Shown: positions 1 to 10,235 of the stretch, one piece after another
How the letters are laid out: every line of letters starts with the position of its first letter
Numbering within the stretch: position 1 is the stretch's first letter
Assembly: GCF_000002235.5 (NCBI RefSeq)
Contig: NW_022145549.1
Location: 1,392,001 to 1,456,000, forward strand
Origin: Strongylocentrotus purpuratus
Taxonomy: Eukaryota; Echinodermata; Echinoidea; Camarodonta; Strongylocentrotidae
Length of the DNA stretch: 64,000 bases
Direction: 5' to 3'
The notes under the pieces: generated by a model
Databases searched by the model: none
Told to the model about the DNA's origin: nothing
What the model saw: only the letters and a program-made list of their open reading frames with translations
Translations under genes and position numbers: made by a program

Positions 1-696
1 TGTACTGACAAATAGGGCAGACACACATGTTTTTTGTCTAAACTACAGCATGTGCATAATTCAACAACGCTCAAATTAAAAGGTTTTAAGATTTAAGATT
101 TTAAACAGGAACATCTAAACAGTCCACCAGTCCACAAGATTGACAATGCTCATTCAGTATACGTCCTAGGAAAGTTGTGCAAAAGATATTTTGCTTTGTA
201 TGTTATGGCTTCCATGTGTACTACTCTATTCAAGACATTGGGCTTCAAATATTACTTCTATATAGAGATGTTGCAATTTTGTAATACTCTCTCAATTGAC
301 ATAAAAGAGATTCTTGAGTAGACTACTTGACGTACTCATTAGCATGGAAGAGGGCGCGCACTGAACCCAAGTCTGGGGTTCCATGTGTGGCGTTCTATGT
401 TATTCTTTATTTTTGTCATACTCACTATATAATTATTTTGTATCATACTCTCTGTATTTCTAATAAATAGTAGTTAACTTGACTTCTTCAAAACACATTT
501 GAAAACGTACCTCTACAATTCATCTTAATTTTGTTGAATGACAGAGAGACAGCGCCTTGTATTCCCTGGAAAAGGTGCTTTATGAATCCAATTATTATTT
601 TTATTATTATTGTCATAATTATCTGTTATCCCATAGGACACAAGGTAACGATTTTAAGATTGATTGTATACATTCTAGCTATATACAAATGATCTT
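1..696. other. Non-coding AT-rich DNA with a SINE-tail fragment
   Basis: No gene is seen. At about 541-615 a fragment reads GCGCCTTGTATTCCCTGG, then GTGCTTTATGAATCC and an ATT run, which resembles the 3' tail of the SINEs found elsewhere in the window. Confidence 0.5.
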
Positions 697-869
697 TTAA
701 AGCCCCACTGCACTACTTATAGCTACTTGCGCCCTCTATATAGCAAACAATGCCTAATCGGTACCTGTTGGTCCCCATGAGCCCCTTTTTCTTATGTTAA
801 TTGAGAGCTGGCAGTGACCTTGCAGGGTGGTCTAATCCCTCCGGCCAAACTAGTACAGACAGGATTTAA
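697..869 (+). mobile_element. TTAA-flanked MITE, family M1, copy 1
   Basis: The copy is about 170 bp, starts TTAAAGCCCCACTGCACTA and ends in the complementary CAGACAGGATTTAA. Internal landmarks shared with other copies are ACTTGCGCCCTCT, GCCTAATCGG, CCTGTTGGTCCC and GTCTAATCCCTCC. The TTAA ends suggest piggyBac-type mobilisation, which is an inference from the target site only. Other copies are at 2593, 3176, 4794 and 12244. Confidence 0.75.
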
Positions 870-1429
870 GGCAATTTGTACACTTTAAGCCTCAATTAAA
901 TTTTGCTTTCTACTGAAGATATGAAACCCTTATCTCACCGAAGAGAAAAAGAAAGAAAGAAATTGTGTGCATTCTACAGGCTCTTAATTCTAAGAGAAAA
1001 ACGTTTTCACAGAAAGGGGAGATCGGAAATTAATTTCCTGTAAATCGGGATTGATACTTTGAAATTGTCATAACAAATTTATATTGCAATCAATTATTGA
1101 TTGTTGCGTGCACACTGACCAGTTACTGCCTTATGAAACATTCACAAAGTCATCTGCACTAATAGACTGTGCTCTGTGACTGTGCTGTGGCTGTGCTGTG
1201 ACCCTGCATTTGAGCTTGTGATAATTTCTCTGTTTATTTCATCAATGATCTAGGGTTAGGGTTTGGGTTGCACTTTGGTTCTAGGTTAGGTTTGGAGTTA
1301 AGGTTATGGATAGGCATAGTGTTAGGTCCAGGATGGAAATCAAGAAATTGGTTAGAATTGGTTGGAATAACTTGCCATTTGAAGTCAGGAAATCACCATC
1401 TGTAAATGTCTTTAAATCAAAATTAAAAA
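870..1429. other. Non-coding DNA with a TTAGGG-rich patch
   Basis: No gene is seen. Between 1250 and 1330 the plus strand is rich in degenerate GGGTTAGG-like words (CTAGGGTTAGGGTTTGGGTT). The same kind of patch recurs at 11316, 21005 (reverse strand) and 38760 (reverse strand). Confidence 0.5.
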
Positions 1430-1431
1430 TA

Positions 1432-2360
1432 CACTGTCGCTCATAAAGGTGGAATATTTTTGTTTTATCCCAATTTATGGAATTATTTTAAAAATTGTTT
1501 AAAAATAATAGATCTAGATAATAGTATACATTCTCAGATTTTATTGAATAATAATTTGCCAATGTGTGTTTTGCGTGACTAAAAGAGCATGTGTATGCTA
1601 TTATGCTTATCAACTAGGGGACCTATGCCCTTAAGTCATAAATGACAGTAATGAGGATTAATGCCCCACAAAAGGGCAATAATATATCACATCGACACGG
1701 TTTTGATCCTGGGGCCTCACAGTAACGAGGCTATTGCTTTGTCACTGAACCATGACTGTGCGCAGCGGGGGCTAGGGTAGGGGGCAGTTTCCATAAATTA
1801 AAAAAAACACAGAAAATGCAATAAATTTTCAATAATTTATTGCATTTTACCCCGGTTCCCAACATACACAAATCTTTTGTGTGCCCATGCCTTGAGCCAT
1901 AATGCATGGCCGTCTAGAGGATTTCTTTATGTTTGGGACCAGGGTAAAATGCAATAAATTATTGAAGATTTATAACATTTCTGTTTTTTATTTTATTTAT
2001 GGAAACTGCCCCCTACCCTAGCCCCCGCTGCGTACAGTCATGGTTCAGTGACAAAACAATGGCCTCGTAACTGTGAGGCCCCAGGATCAAAACCGTGTCG
2101 ATGTGATATATTAGTGCCCTTTTGTGGGGCATTAATCCTCATTGCTGTCATTTATGACTTGAGGGGGTAGGTCCCCTAGTTAATAAGCATAGTAGCATAC
2201 ACATGCCTTAGCAGTCCCGCAAAACAAACATTGACAAGTTATTATTCAATAACATCTGAGAATGTATACTATTATCTAGATCTATTATTTTTAAATAATT
2301 TTAAAATAATTCCATGAATTGGGATAAAACTAAAATATTCCACCTTTATGAGCGACAGTG
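1432..2360. mobile_element. Tc1/mariner-like foldback element with a SINE captured in both arms
   Basis: Two arms of about 430 bp (1432-1866 and 1925-2360) are inverted copies around a 60-bp loop. The termini read CACTGTCGCTCATAAAGG and its complement, flanked on both sides by TA (1430-1431 and 2361-2362), the Tc1/mariner target duplication. Each arm carries a degenerate copy of the SINE at 3528: a tRNA-like head (GGTTCAGTGACAAAACAATG, CTCGTAAC, GGATCAAAACC) and the body words GTGTCGATG, GGGGCATTAATCCTCAT and CCCCTAGTTAATAAGCA. No transposase is present, so it is non-autonomous. Confidence 0.85.
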
Positions 2361-2394
2361 TACATCTCGTTAATTAACTGTAAATCTAAGCATA

Positions 2395-2482
2395 TCAGGA
2401 GCTCTTGTAGCGCAGTAGAATATATACTTCATGTTGGATAGTTTCTGCGCTCTATAAATGTATTATTATTATTATTATTAGA
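2395..2482 (+). repeat. SINE 3' fragment with (ATT)n tail
   Basis: GCTCTTGTAGCGCAG is followed by TTCTGCGCTCTATAAATG and seven ATT units. This is the usual 3' tail of tRNA-SINEs here. Confidence 0.55.
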
Positions 2483-2592
2483 GTAAGATGTCGGCCACAA
2501 ATGCTCATGCATTCTGTACCAATGAAAATAAAACACTCTGAATGTATTTTTATTGAACGATGGGTGATGAGTGATTGAGCTTTGGAAAGCTC

Positions 2593-2766
2593 TTAAAGCC
2601 TGTCTGCACTAGTGTGGCCAGGAGGGATTATACCTCCCTGCCGTGGTCACTAACAGGTGGTTATCTCATCCAATCAGCACTCAATTAACGTGAGAAAAAG
2701 GGGATTATGGGGGACCAACGGGCACATAGGGCGCAAGTGGCTGTAAGTAGTGCAGTGGGGCTTGCA
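2593..2766 (-). mobile_element. TTAA MITE family M1, copy 2
   Basis: Reverse-strand copy of the element at 697. It starts TTAAAGCCTGTCTGCACTAG and ends GTAGTGCAGTGGGGCTTGCAA, so the right TTAA has decayed to TTGC. It shares GGGGGACCAACGGGC and GGGCGCAAGT with the other copies. Confidence 0.75.
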
Positions 2767-3175
2767 AAATCATCTTTTCAGATACCTGTAATTATAAGAG
2801 AGCACTGCTCAACAAAAGTGTCATTTGAAAAATGGATCAACATGTGAACAATTTCAGTTCTAATAACAAATAACCCATGCTATCCTTTAACTTAAAATGT
2901 TAATGCTTCACAAAAGCTTATAAAATATAGATTTCTGTACATTATGTATCCATGCAAATATGAGGCATCCTGTGTTGAGGAGTTTAAGTAATAAAATGGA
3001 ACGACATAGTAGATGTTTTAATGAGGATTAGACAGGTGCATGAGCACTTAGTGTATTTGACAGATTGCACTATTGAAAACTTACCCTATTGAATTTGAAA
3101 GGAAATGCCATATGAATCATTGAGGAGGATTGATATTCTTCAGTGGGAGTAGGCCATTTCGTAATGTAATCAAAT

Positions 3176-3376
3176 TTAAAGACCGTCAAAACTACTGGGC
3201 CAGAGGGGAATTAGACCACACAGCGAGGTCACGGACAGGTGGCTATCTCATTAACTCTTACTCAGCTCTCAACTAACATAAGAAACAGAGGATCATGGGG
3301 GACCAACAGGCACCGATTGGGGAAGTTTTCTATGTAGAGGGAGCAAGTAGCTACAAGTAGGACAGTGGGGCTTTAA
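3176..3376 (-). mobile_element. TTAA MITE family M1, copy 3, nested in P1
   Basis: Both ends keep TTAA (3176-3179 and 3373-3376). The interior shares CATGGGGGACCAACAGGCAC and GAGCAAGTAGCTACAAGTAG with its relatives. It interrupts the left arm of the P1 palindrome directly after GTAATGTAATCAAAT. Confidence 0.75.
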
Positions 3377-3527
3377 TGCATAATTCTTTTTTTAAAATGT
3401 CTCATTAGAAAGTATAGCATTCACCTGTTACGGATTATTGCATTTCAATAGTCAGAATGCAAATTGCATACATTGGTTGTTGTTAGGTAGGACAAACATA
3501 ATGGCTTGCCCTACAAGGAGAAGAAGC

Positions 3528-3730
3528 AATGGCTCACTGGTAGAGCAGTGGTCTCGTAACCGGAAGGTCCTAGGTTCGTAACCGTGTCGATGCACTAGTG
3601 CCCCTTGCTTAGGCATTAATCCTCATCAGCAAGTCCCTCAGAGGGGACTTAAAGCCGTCACCCCCCTGGTTGCTTACTTATAAGCAAACATATGCTTTCT
3701 TAATAGCAGTCGGGTAAAACATAGCATCAA
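3528..3730 (+). mobile_element. tRNA-derived SINE (tRNA-Thr-like head)
   Basis: The head has an A-box-like TGGCTCACTGG, an anticodon region GTGGTCTCGTAACC (CGT in the loop, so threonine-like) and a B-box-like GGTTCGTAACC. The body reads TGTCGATGCACTAGTGCCCC, GGCATTAATCCTCATC and CCTGGTTGCTTACTTATAAG. One base in each box departs from consensus. It sits in the centre of a P1 palindrome. The same SINE is present, inverted, in both arms of the foldback at 1432. Confidence 0.8.
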
Positions 3731-3853
3731 CCCCAAGACAAATATATGCAGTTTGCATTCCAACTAGTGAAATACAATTGTTTGTATCAGGTGAATGAAA
3801 GAGTTTGTATGGAGGCACTCAGGTTTAAATTTGGTTATATTACAAAAATGGCA

Positions 3854-4793
3854 TATCTATGCTTGTTCATTAACCTTTTGAGTACCATTTGGTTTTTGTT
3901 ATTAGAGACATTTGCCCATAGCCCCTGTCCAGAATATCTATGTCATCATCTTAAGAGGGTTAAGAGATTCAGATGCAGTCATTTGTAAACCATGAAAGGG
4001 TTAATGAACCAAATGTTCCCTTTACGAGAAAAAGGAGAAGAAAAGAAAGAGAATACTCTGTTGTTGTTCTTCCTCCTCGTACCAATTTGAACTAATTTAA
4101 CATGAACAACTAATGGGTCTCACCTCAACTTTTATCAGGTTTTCATATCGATGGATCAAGAATAAAATCAGTAATTTGTAAGATGAGAAATTAATTTAAT
4201 TTTCATTAAGTCTCAAATACCTCTAGGCATTGTACTACAAGCAGACTTGCTCACTACAGCCTGGGCATGTCTGTAGTAGTAGGGAAGGTAGCAAAACCAA
4301 AATTGCCCTTGTAAAATGGAAAATTTTGGAAAATGTTCTCATAATCAATTCTGTTCAATTGAAGCAAGTAATGGATTAAAGAGTTGTGAATCAGCTACCT
4401 AGTATTACAGATATATTGCAAACATGATGCTTTTTGTTTGATTTTTCAATAAAATCTTGTTTTCATCTAAGCTAACAATGGATATATTCTCTCTTTTTTA
4501 TTCTTTCTACAAACAGGTTGGAAGCTGTGAGCAGAAACTGTGGCTTGTGTACTGCCTATTCTTGTAAGTAGGATTCTGTGAAAAGAAAATATTGTTTTTG
4601 TTTACATTAGAATTTTTTATGGTGTGTATATGGGGAAGTTGTCATTAAGATGTTCAGGTACCATATGATTTAGAATTTTGAAGATAAGCAGACCTCAAAA
4701 TAACAATACTTTTGAAATGAAGCTAGAAGAAACTCAACCTTGAGTCAGAGCAAAATGCATGTGATTCCAGAATCGATCCTGTATATTTGACCC
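3854..4793. other. Non-coding stretch
   Basis: AT-rich DNA with no gene or clear repeat apart from the splice-flanked segment at 4517-4563. Confidence 0.5.
4517..4563 (+). other. Candidate micro-exon
   Basis: A 47-bp segment lies between a long pyrimidine tract ending TTTCTACAAACAG and the donor CTT|GTAAGTAG. It shows no recognised protein. It is 50 kb from the transporter start codon, so any link is weak. Confidence 0.2.
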
Positions 4794-4978
4794 TTAGGCG
4801 GGACTGCACTACTTGCGCCCTCTTTCAAGCAAACAATGCCTAAGCGTCACCTGTTGGTCCCCCATGATCCCCTTTTTCTTACGCTTATTCAGAGCTGATT
4901 TGATGAGATAACCACCTGTTAATGAACATGCAGGGAGGTCTAATCCCTCCTTGGCAAACTGGTGAAGACGGGCTATAA
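4794..4978 (+). mobile_element. TTAA MITE family M1, copy 4 (degenerate ends)
   Basis: It shares GGACTGCACTACTTGCGCCC, GCAAACAATGCCTAAGCG, CCTGTTGGTCCCCCATGATC and GGAGGTCTAATCCCTCC with the family. The ends are decayed (TTAG on the left, TATAA on the right). Confidence 0.7.
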
Positions 4979-5010
4979 TATAGCCACCCCAAATTTCCTT
5001 CTTTACACAT

Positions 5011-5284
5011 AATGATAATAATATTGGACATTTTCATAGCGCACATATCTAAAACACAAGATGCTCCAGGCGCTCCAATATTATCCTGGCTCTGCTAGGC
5101 TACCGATATCAGTGCTCACAGCATTCCAGGAATTCCTTCCTACTGGTATCCATTTAACACCTGGGTGGAGAGTGGCAAATGTAGATTGATGTCTTACCAA
5201 AGGACATCAGTGCAGCGGTGGGATGCGAACCATAAACTCTGTGCTCCACAGTCCTGACGAATCCACTAGACCATGACACCTCTA
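5011..5284 (-). mobile_element. tRNA-derived SINE, family S2, minus strand
   Basis: Read on the minus strand, the head is AGAGGTGTCATGGTCTAGTG, GTTCGCATCCCACCG. The body words are CAATCTACATTTGCCACTC, CACCCAGGTG and GGAATTCCTGGAATGC, and the tail reads GCGCTATGAAAATGTCC plus ATT units. It belongs to the same family as 63225-63498. Confidence 0.8.
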
Positions 5285-5959
5285 CATGACAGTTGGTGAT
5301 CCGTGCCACTACCCCACGGACACCTGACACCAGTAGTGTGGGGCGAGTCAAGTCATTGAGGGGGCAATGACATCATTTCAGGAGATGGGGGGGGGGGGGC
5401 AATGGTCGTAGATGAACATTGAAATGGGAATTTACAAGACTTCTGATTAGGGGAGAGATGCTTAATTGAAGGGGTCATATGATCCTTTTCCCCCACCCCT
5501 TTTCTCTGATTTGTTGTTGTTGTTCCTTTATTTCATAATTCAATAGGGGGTGGCACATGCCCCCTGTGTCCTCCTCTTCCTACATTACTCTCTGATGTGT
5601 ATTATTTCATGGGGTAATATTTGGTTAACATTATATTTTATGTGAGATGATAACATTGATAGAGCATGCATGATACACAGGAAGCCTGTGGAATTGTGTA
5701 TATACTGACAATGTTGATTCAAGAGGAGTGTGGAGTGCCCCTATGACCCTCATATCCAGAAGTCTCCCATCAGGTGCATCGATCCCCATTAACCTAAATA
5801 ACAAATTCATGCTTGAAATATAGACCGGTCAATTAATGCCTCTCGAAAATGTGAGATTAAGTTCATAATGATAATGATATAATTTTGTAGTGTAGCGTGT
5901 ACAATATTATGATAAAACATTTCTCTTTGTGCTTCCAAAGGACCTTTGATACTAGAACC
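5285..5959. other. Non-coding DNA with a poly(G) run
   Basis: A run of 12 G (5388-5399) is the only notable feature. No gene is seen. Confidence 0.5.
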
Positions 5960-6162
5960 CTGGCTTTAGCTCCAGTAATTGCAGAGCTCAGTGGACAGTG
6001 CATTCGTGGAATAAATCATACCAGCCACCCGCTTAAGCGGTACTTGATAATGAGTGCGGTGGCAAATATGGATTAATGTCTTCCTAAAGGATGTCAGTGC
6101 TGCAGCAGAGATTTGAACCTGAAACCTTATGTTAGGAGACTTATCCACTAAACCACTACACT
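5960..6162 (-). mobile_element. tRNA-derived SINE fragment, family S2, minus strand
   Basis: The head on the minus strand reads TAGTGGTTTAGTGGATAAG and GGTTTCAGGTTCAAATCTC, with a near-perfect B box. The shared body words are GACATTAATCCATATTTGCC and GTACCGCTTAAGCGGG. The 3' tail is missing or decayed. Confidence 0.65.
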
Positions 6163-6515
6163 TTTATTTATGGTGAAGAAAAATATAGAAACAACAGCAA
6201 AACTGTTTTTAAAAATAAATATTATTGATCCCTCTGTGTGTGAACAGCCTGATTGTGATTTCTTTGCATATGTAGCTTTTTTTGTAAACCTTTTCTGTAA
6301 GACTATCACGTGGTGTTGTGGAAGGTACCAAAAGTCATACTTTGGAATACTCACTCACAATGGAAACTTACAACTTAATCTGCATTCCTACCGAATGAAT
6401 TGATTTAAGATCTTGTCAGGAACCATTAGCAGTATATAGGCCTACATCAGAAACATGCATTCTCTTGAAACTTGATAGTTTTTAGATTTTGTTGGTGCTG
6501 ATTCTTCCAAACTAG

Positions 6516-7156
6516 CAGCCTTTTCACACACAGCTAAAATTCTATAAACATGATGGCCCGAATTCACAAAGCAAGGTTTGAGCTCAAACCTCCTTTTGTT
6601 CCGCCAAACCTCCTTTTGTTATTTACAAACTGGTTTGTAAATAACAAAAGGAGGTTTGGCGGAACAAAAGGAGGTTTGAGCTCAAACCTTGGTCTGAGCT
6701 CAAACCTTGCTTTGTGAATTTGGGCCGATTAGTATAAACATGTTTGAAACGTGTTTAAACTAATCACAAGCCTTTCACACACAGAAATTTCGTTGCGATC
6801 GTTCATAGTTTCGTGATTAACTACTGCTCGTAAAATGCGCAGTATAGTGCCATTGCGCATTGAAGGTCATGTCATATCAATCAAAGCGCACACTCAATCC
6901 AGTTTAAACACGTTTAAACACGAATTTCCTTTCACACAAAAAATGTCAAGCTCTCTAGATACGAACTTCGTATCTGCAGCCTGCTTTTAGGGGCGTATGG
7001 ATCGCGACTTTGTATATATCCCGACTTCGTATCTATCCCAACATCGTATAAACGATGTTCACACTGGGAAATTTTGTCTTTAAACATGTTTAAAACTGTT
7101 GAGTGATTTTAATCATCTCTAGATACGATGAATTTTAGCTGTGTGTGAAAAGGCTG
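6516..7156. mobile_element. CAGCC-TIR element, copy 1 (interrupted)
   Basis: The termini are CAGCCTTTTCACACACAGC and its complement, about 27 bp each. The interior carries GTTTAAACACGTTTAAAC and TACGAACTTCGTATC palindromes. Without the 172-bp insertion and its 3-bp duplication the copy is about 466 bp. It is non-coding. The same element lies at 7231-7675 in the opposite orientation. Confidence 0.85.
6555..6726. mobile_element. GGCCCGAATTC palindromic element with 3-bp target duplication GAT
   Basis: The 172-bp near-palindrome is bounded by GGCCCGAATTCACAAAGC and GCTTTGTGAATTTGGGCC and has internal copies of AAACCTCCTTTTGTT. Flanks are GAT (6552-6554) and GAT (6727-6729). The uninterrupted sister copy at 7231-7675 has a single GAT at the matching point, which proves a 3-bp duplication. 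The ends resemble PIF/Harbinger-type MITEs, which is an inference. Confidence 0.85.
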
Positions 7157-7230
7157 CATATCTGTAACTGAGGAATGCCTGAAACCTGTGGAATTTGGTC
7201 AGTTGGAAAGATATAAACCCATCAGAATAA

Positions 7231-7675
7231 CAGCCTTTTCACACACAGCTAAAATTCATCGTTTCCAGAGATTATTAGAATCACTCAACAGTTTTAAACA
7301 TGTTTATAGAAAAATTTTCCCAGTGTGAACATCGTTTAAACGATGTTGGGATAGATACGAAGTCGCGATGCATGCGCCCCTAAAAGCAGGCTGCCGATAC
7401 GAAGTTCGTATCTAAAGAGCTTGACATTTTGTGTGAAAGGTTTTTCGTGTTTAAACGTGTTTAAACTGGATGGAGCGACCGCTCTGTTTGATATGACCTG
7501 ACCTTCAATGCGCAATGGCACTACTGCGCATTTTACGAGCAGTAGTTAATCACGAAACGATTAACGATCGCAACGAAATTTCTGTGTGTGAAAGGCTCGT
7601 GATTAGTTTAAACATGTTTCAAACACGTTTATACTAATCATGTTTATAGAATTTTAGCTGTGTGTGAAAAGGCTG
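7231..7675. mobile_element. CAGCC-TIR element, copy 2 (intact, inverted relative to copy 1)
   Basis: A complete 445-bp copy with both 27-bp termini lies 74 bp from copy 1 in the reverse orientation. It preserves the uninterrupted GTTTATACTAATCATG site. No clear target duplication is visible at either copy, so ends may have been altered after insertion. Confidence 0.85.
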
Positions 7676-7701
7676 TAGGTAATGTGCCCCTATGACCTGG
7701 C

Positions 7702-8101
7702 TAAGGGCGTGTTTATGCTTAACTTTTCTGGCCAGAATCAGGCATCTGTTACGCATTTAGTTTAAAACATGGTTGCGTCCTTTCTCACTTTTGTAGAATC
7801 ACCGAAAAACGGCGATCACGATCGCCGATCGTAAACTCACAAAAAGATGCGTTTACAATTTGTAAACACGTTTAAATGGGATCAACGCACTGACCTCTAG
7901 TGGGTCTACGTAGCATGCACAGTGCAGATTTGCGAATCCAGCTGCAAGGCCAATTAAGGCCACCCAGGGAGAATTGCCTGGAGGAGCCAGAGAAGTGAGC
8001 ATAAACAGTACACCGTGGAACTGTGATTACGATGAGCATTTACGATGAGCGTTACAAATCGCTCATTCTGCCTTCAAAATTTAAGCTTAAACGCACCCTT
8101 A
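7702..8101. mobile_element. TAAGGG-TIR element, family K1, copy 1
   Basis: The 400-bp element starts TAAGGGCGTGTTTATGCTTA and ends in the complement of TAAGGGTGCGTTTAAGCTTA. It is rich in CG and GATCG palindromes, such as CGGCGATCACGATCGCCG. It shares AGTTTAAAACATGGTTGCGT with the element at 37640-38090. No coding sequence is seen. Confidence 0.75.
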
Positions 8102-8861
8102 GTCTCACAGATCTTCAAACTGAAGCCTTGTAATACCTACTCTGTGGGCAAATTCTTTGATGCAAAGCCCGCCAGAATGTTTTCATCTGCTTTAACTTTG
8201 TGTGATTCTCCTCCATAGGCCTAATCCCATGCTCTCTAGGTTCAGGATAGAGAATTTATTCACTCACCCTTCACCTCCCCCACTTGCTCTTCATTTACGC
8301 AGGAAGTCTTAAACATTTTGACTTGCTTTCTTTGCCTCTATGTGTGGTTGCCTGTTTATCACACTGACAGTATTGCACATAACCAGTGATGAGATGATCG
8401 CTAAATTGTACAGCTCAACGACTTGTCTTTGTCTATTGCCCATTTTATCTACCATTTTGCAAAATGACCTATTTCTGGTCTTAATTAGCACCATGAGGAC
8501 CATTTGAACACCGATATAAATTAATCTTGCACTGGAAACAGTTCAATAGTCTTGAAGCTTTTAGTTTATCTTTCCAGAGAAGTATGATGTGGCACAGGAA
8601 GATTATTTGGCATATAAAGAGTTAAGTGCCTCAAAAACATTTCTACTGCAAAAGACTAACAATTCTTTGTGTGTTTTAATAGCAAGATGGGAGGGGGGGG
8701 GGGTGAAACAAGTAACCCATAACAAAAGGTTCCAATATTTATAGGGCTAAATGTAGACCCTATTCACCTTTCACTATTAAAGATAGCATTATGTAATGGC
8801 ATTTGTGACATATTGTTTTTGTTGTGGTCTTCTAAATCATGCATGTGTAATTAGGTTTTAC
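8102..8861. other. Non-coding stretch
   Basis: No gene or clear repeat except a run of 13 G near 8691-8703. Confidence 0.5.
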
Positions 8862-9374
8862 TTAAAGGTACATGTAATACAAAGTTTTGGTATGGGGTCA
8901 TGAATTTGTTTCAAATGAACATATTGGAAGCATTTGGATTTTACAATATTCAATGATCGTTGTCGTGGTTGAAATCGAGTCTAAAGTGATACAATTGTAA
9001 TTAATAAACTCTCTATGTTGTATAGCTCCCTCTCAAGATTCATATTACTTTAGCTTTAAAACAATGTTTCTTGACTACTATCGACCAATTTGCTATTTCT
9101 TTTTGGAAACTATATATCAGAGCTGCATATTCTGAGATTCTCATGGTTGCAGCTATCATGGAATGACCAATAGGCGCTATTTTAAATATTTGAAGATTAC
9201 CGGGAGCACCAGTAAATTTTGATTATTCAATTTCTTGAAAGCAGAAGTGTTTTTAGGTGCTAGATGTTCTAGTGCTCATTGTACATCGACAGGGGCATCA
9301 AAATATATCAACATTTTAAAGAATTAATATCCATCCAATTTTCAAAATTTCCCAAAACTTTGCATTACCTTTAA
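8862..9374. mobile_element. TTAA-flanked TIR element (513 bp)
   Basis: The ends are TTAAAGGTACATGTAATACA with AAAGTTTTGG, and the complementary CCAAAACTTTGCATTACCTTTAA. TTAA occurs on both sides. The interior is non-coding. Confidence 0.7.
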
Positions 9375-9727
9375 GAAATGTCTGCTTGCACTTTTTGTCT
9401 CTCAGTCATCACTACATGCCTGATTGCTGATAACCCCACCTTTACTACTTAGAAACCCAACAAATCGATATGATAAAAGTGATGAAGCTAGCGAGGCTTA
9501 AAAGGGTTGTCAATTGCGTACAAACATACCCTTAGTTAAGCCCTCAGCCTTTGAATTTACTCTCCCTTGTACTACAGCCATGCTTGGCCCATGCATGCTT
9601 AGAGCTGAGATCAGCAGACACTTTGAGCCTGGACAAATCAAGAACTAGTTATATCAGTGCATCAAACATTATACCTACTTGTTGTAGCTCTTACCAATTC
9701 AAATGTTAGTAAGTCATCAGACACTGT
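9375..9727. other. Non-coding stretch
   Basis: Nothing recognised. Confidence 0.4.
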
Positions 9728-9876
9728 GGCCCAAATTCACAAAGGAGGTTTGTCATAAACCTAGGTGTGCGTTTTGCCGCGTTTCAGACCAAGGTTGGTC
9801 TGAAACGCATCGAAACGCGTCATTTGACGCACATAAACCTAGGTTTGTTGACAAACCTCCTTTGTGAATTCGGGCC
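9728..9876. mobile_element. GGCCC palindromic element, second copy, TSD TGT
   Basis: The 149-bp near-palindrome has ends GGCCCAAATTCACAAAGG and CCTTTGTGAATTCGGGCC and an internal GTTTCAGACCAAGG/CCTTGGTCTGAAAC hairpin. It is flanked by TGT at 9725-9727 and 9877-9879. That agrees with the 3-bp duplication of the copy at 6555. Confidence 0.8.
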
Positions 9877-10192
9877 TGTCTGTTTAGAGCTTGAAGGGCA
9901 TTGAATCAGGTGAATTGCTGTTTGGTCCACAGTTCGTCTACTACCCAATTACTCTATTCCCAAATAGTCTACACCCAGTCTGTGTACTATCCACATGGTC
10001 TAATAATCATTTTGTCTAATGCCCATTTCATCTACCATCTACAGGTTTAGTAATCATTCGATGATTGTTATTATTTATGATAAAATGATTATTAGACCAA
10101 ATGGGTAATAGTCCAAATGGGTAGTAGACATATTGGATATTTAACCAAATGACTATCAGCCTTCATGGTCCTTAGACCAAATGCTAAGTAGA

Positions 10193-10204
10193 CAGGCGCG
10201 TAGC

Positions 10205-10235
<31 letters not shown>

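Larger units (their letters stand above)
3151..3853. mobile_element. Palindromic MITE family P1 (AGGTAGG centre), interrupted by two insertions
   Basis: The left arm (CCATTTCGTAATGTAATCAA, then TTCACCTGTTACGGAT and CAATAGTCAGAATGCAAATT) and the right arm (GTTTGCATTCCAACTA, CAGGTGAATGAAAGAG, GGTTATATTACAAAAATGGC) are complementary around TAGGTAGGACAAACATAATG. The M1 MITE at 3176 lies in the left arm and a SINE at 3528 lies at the centre. Simpler copies of P1 occur at 29701, 32068, 32995 and 39056. Confidence 0.7.

Noticed and set aside
1250..1330. Interstitial telomere array
   Set aside because: Only two clean TTAGGG units are present; the rest is degenerate.
3528..3600. Functional tRNA-Thr gene
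   Set aside because: Box A and box B depart from consensus, arms do not pair fully, and a SINE body follows.
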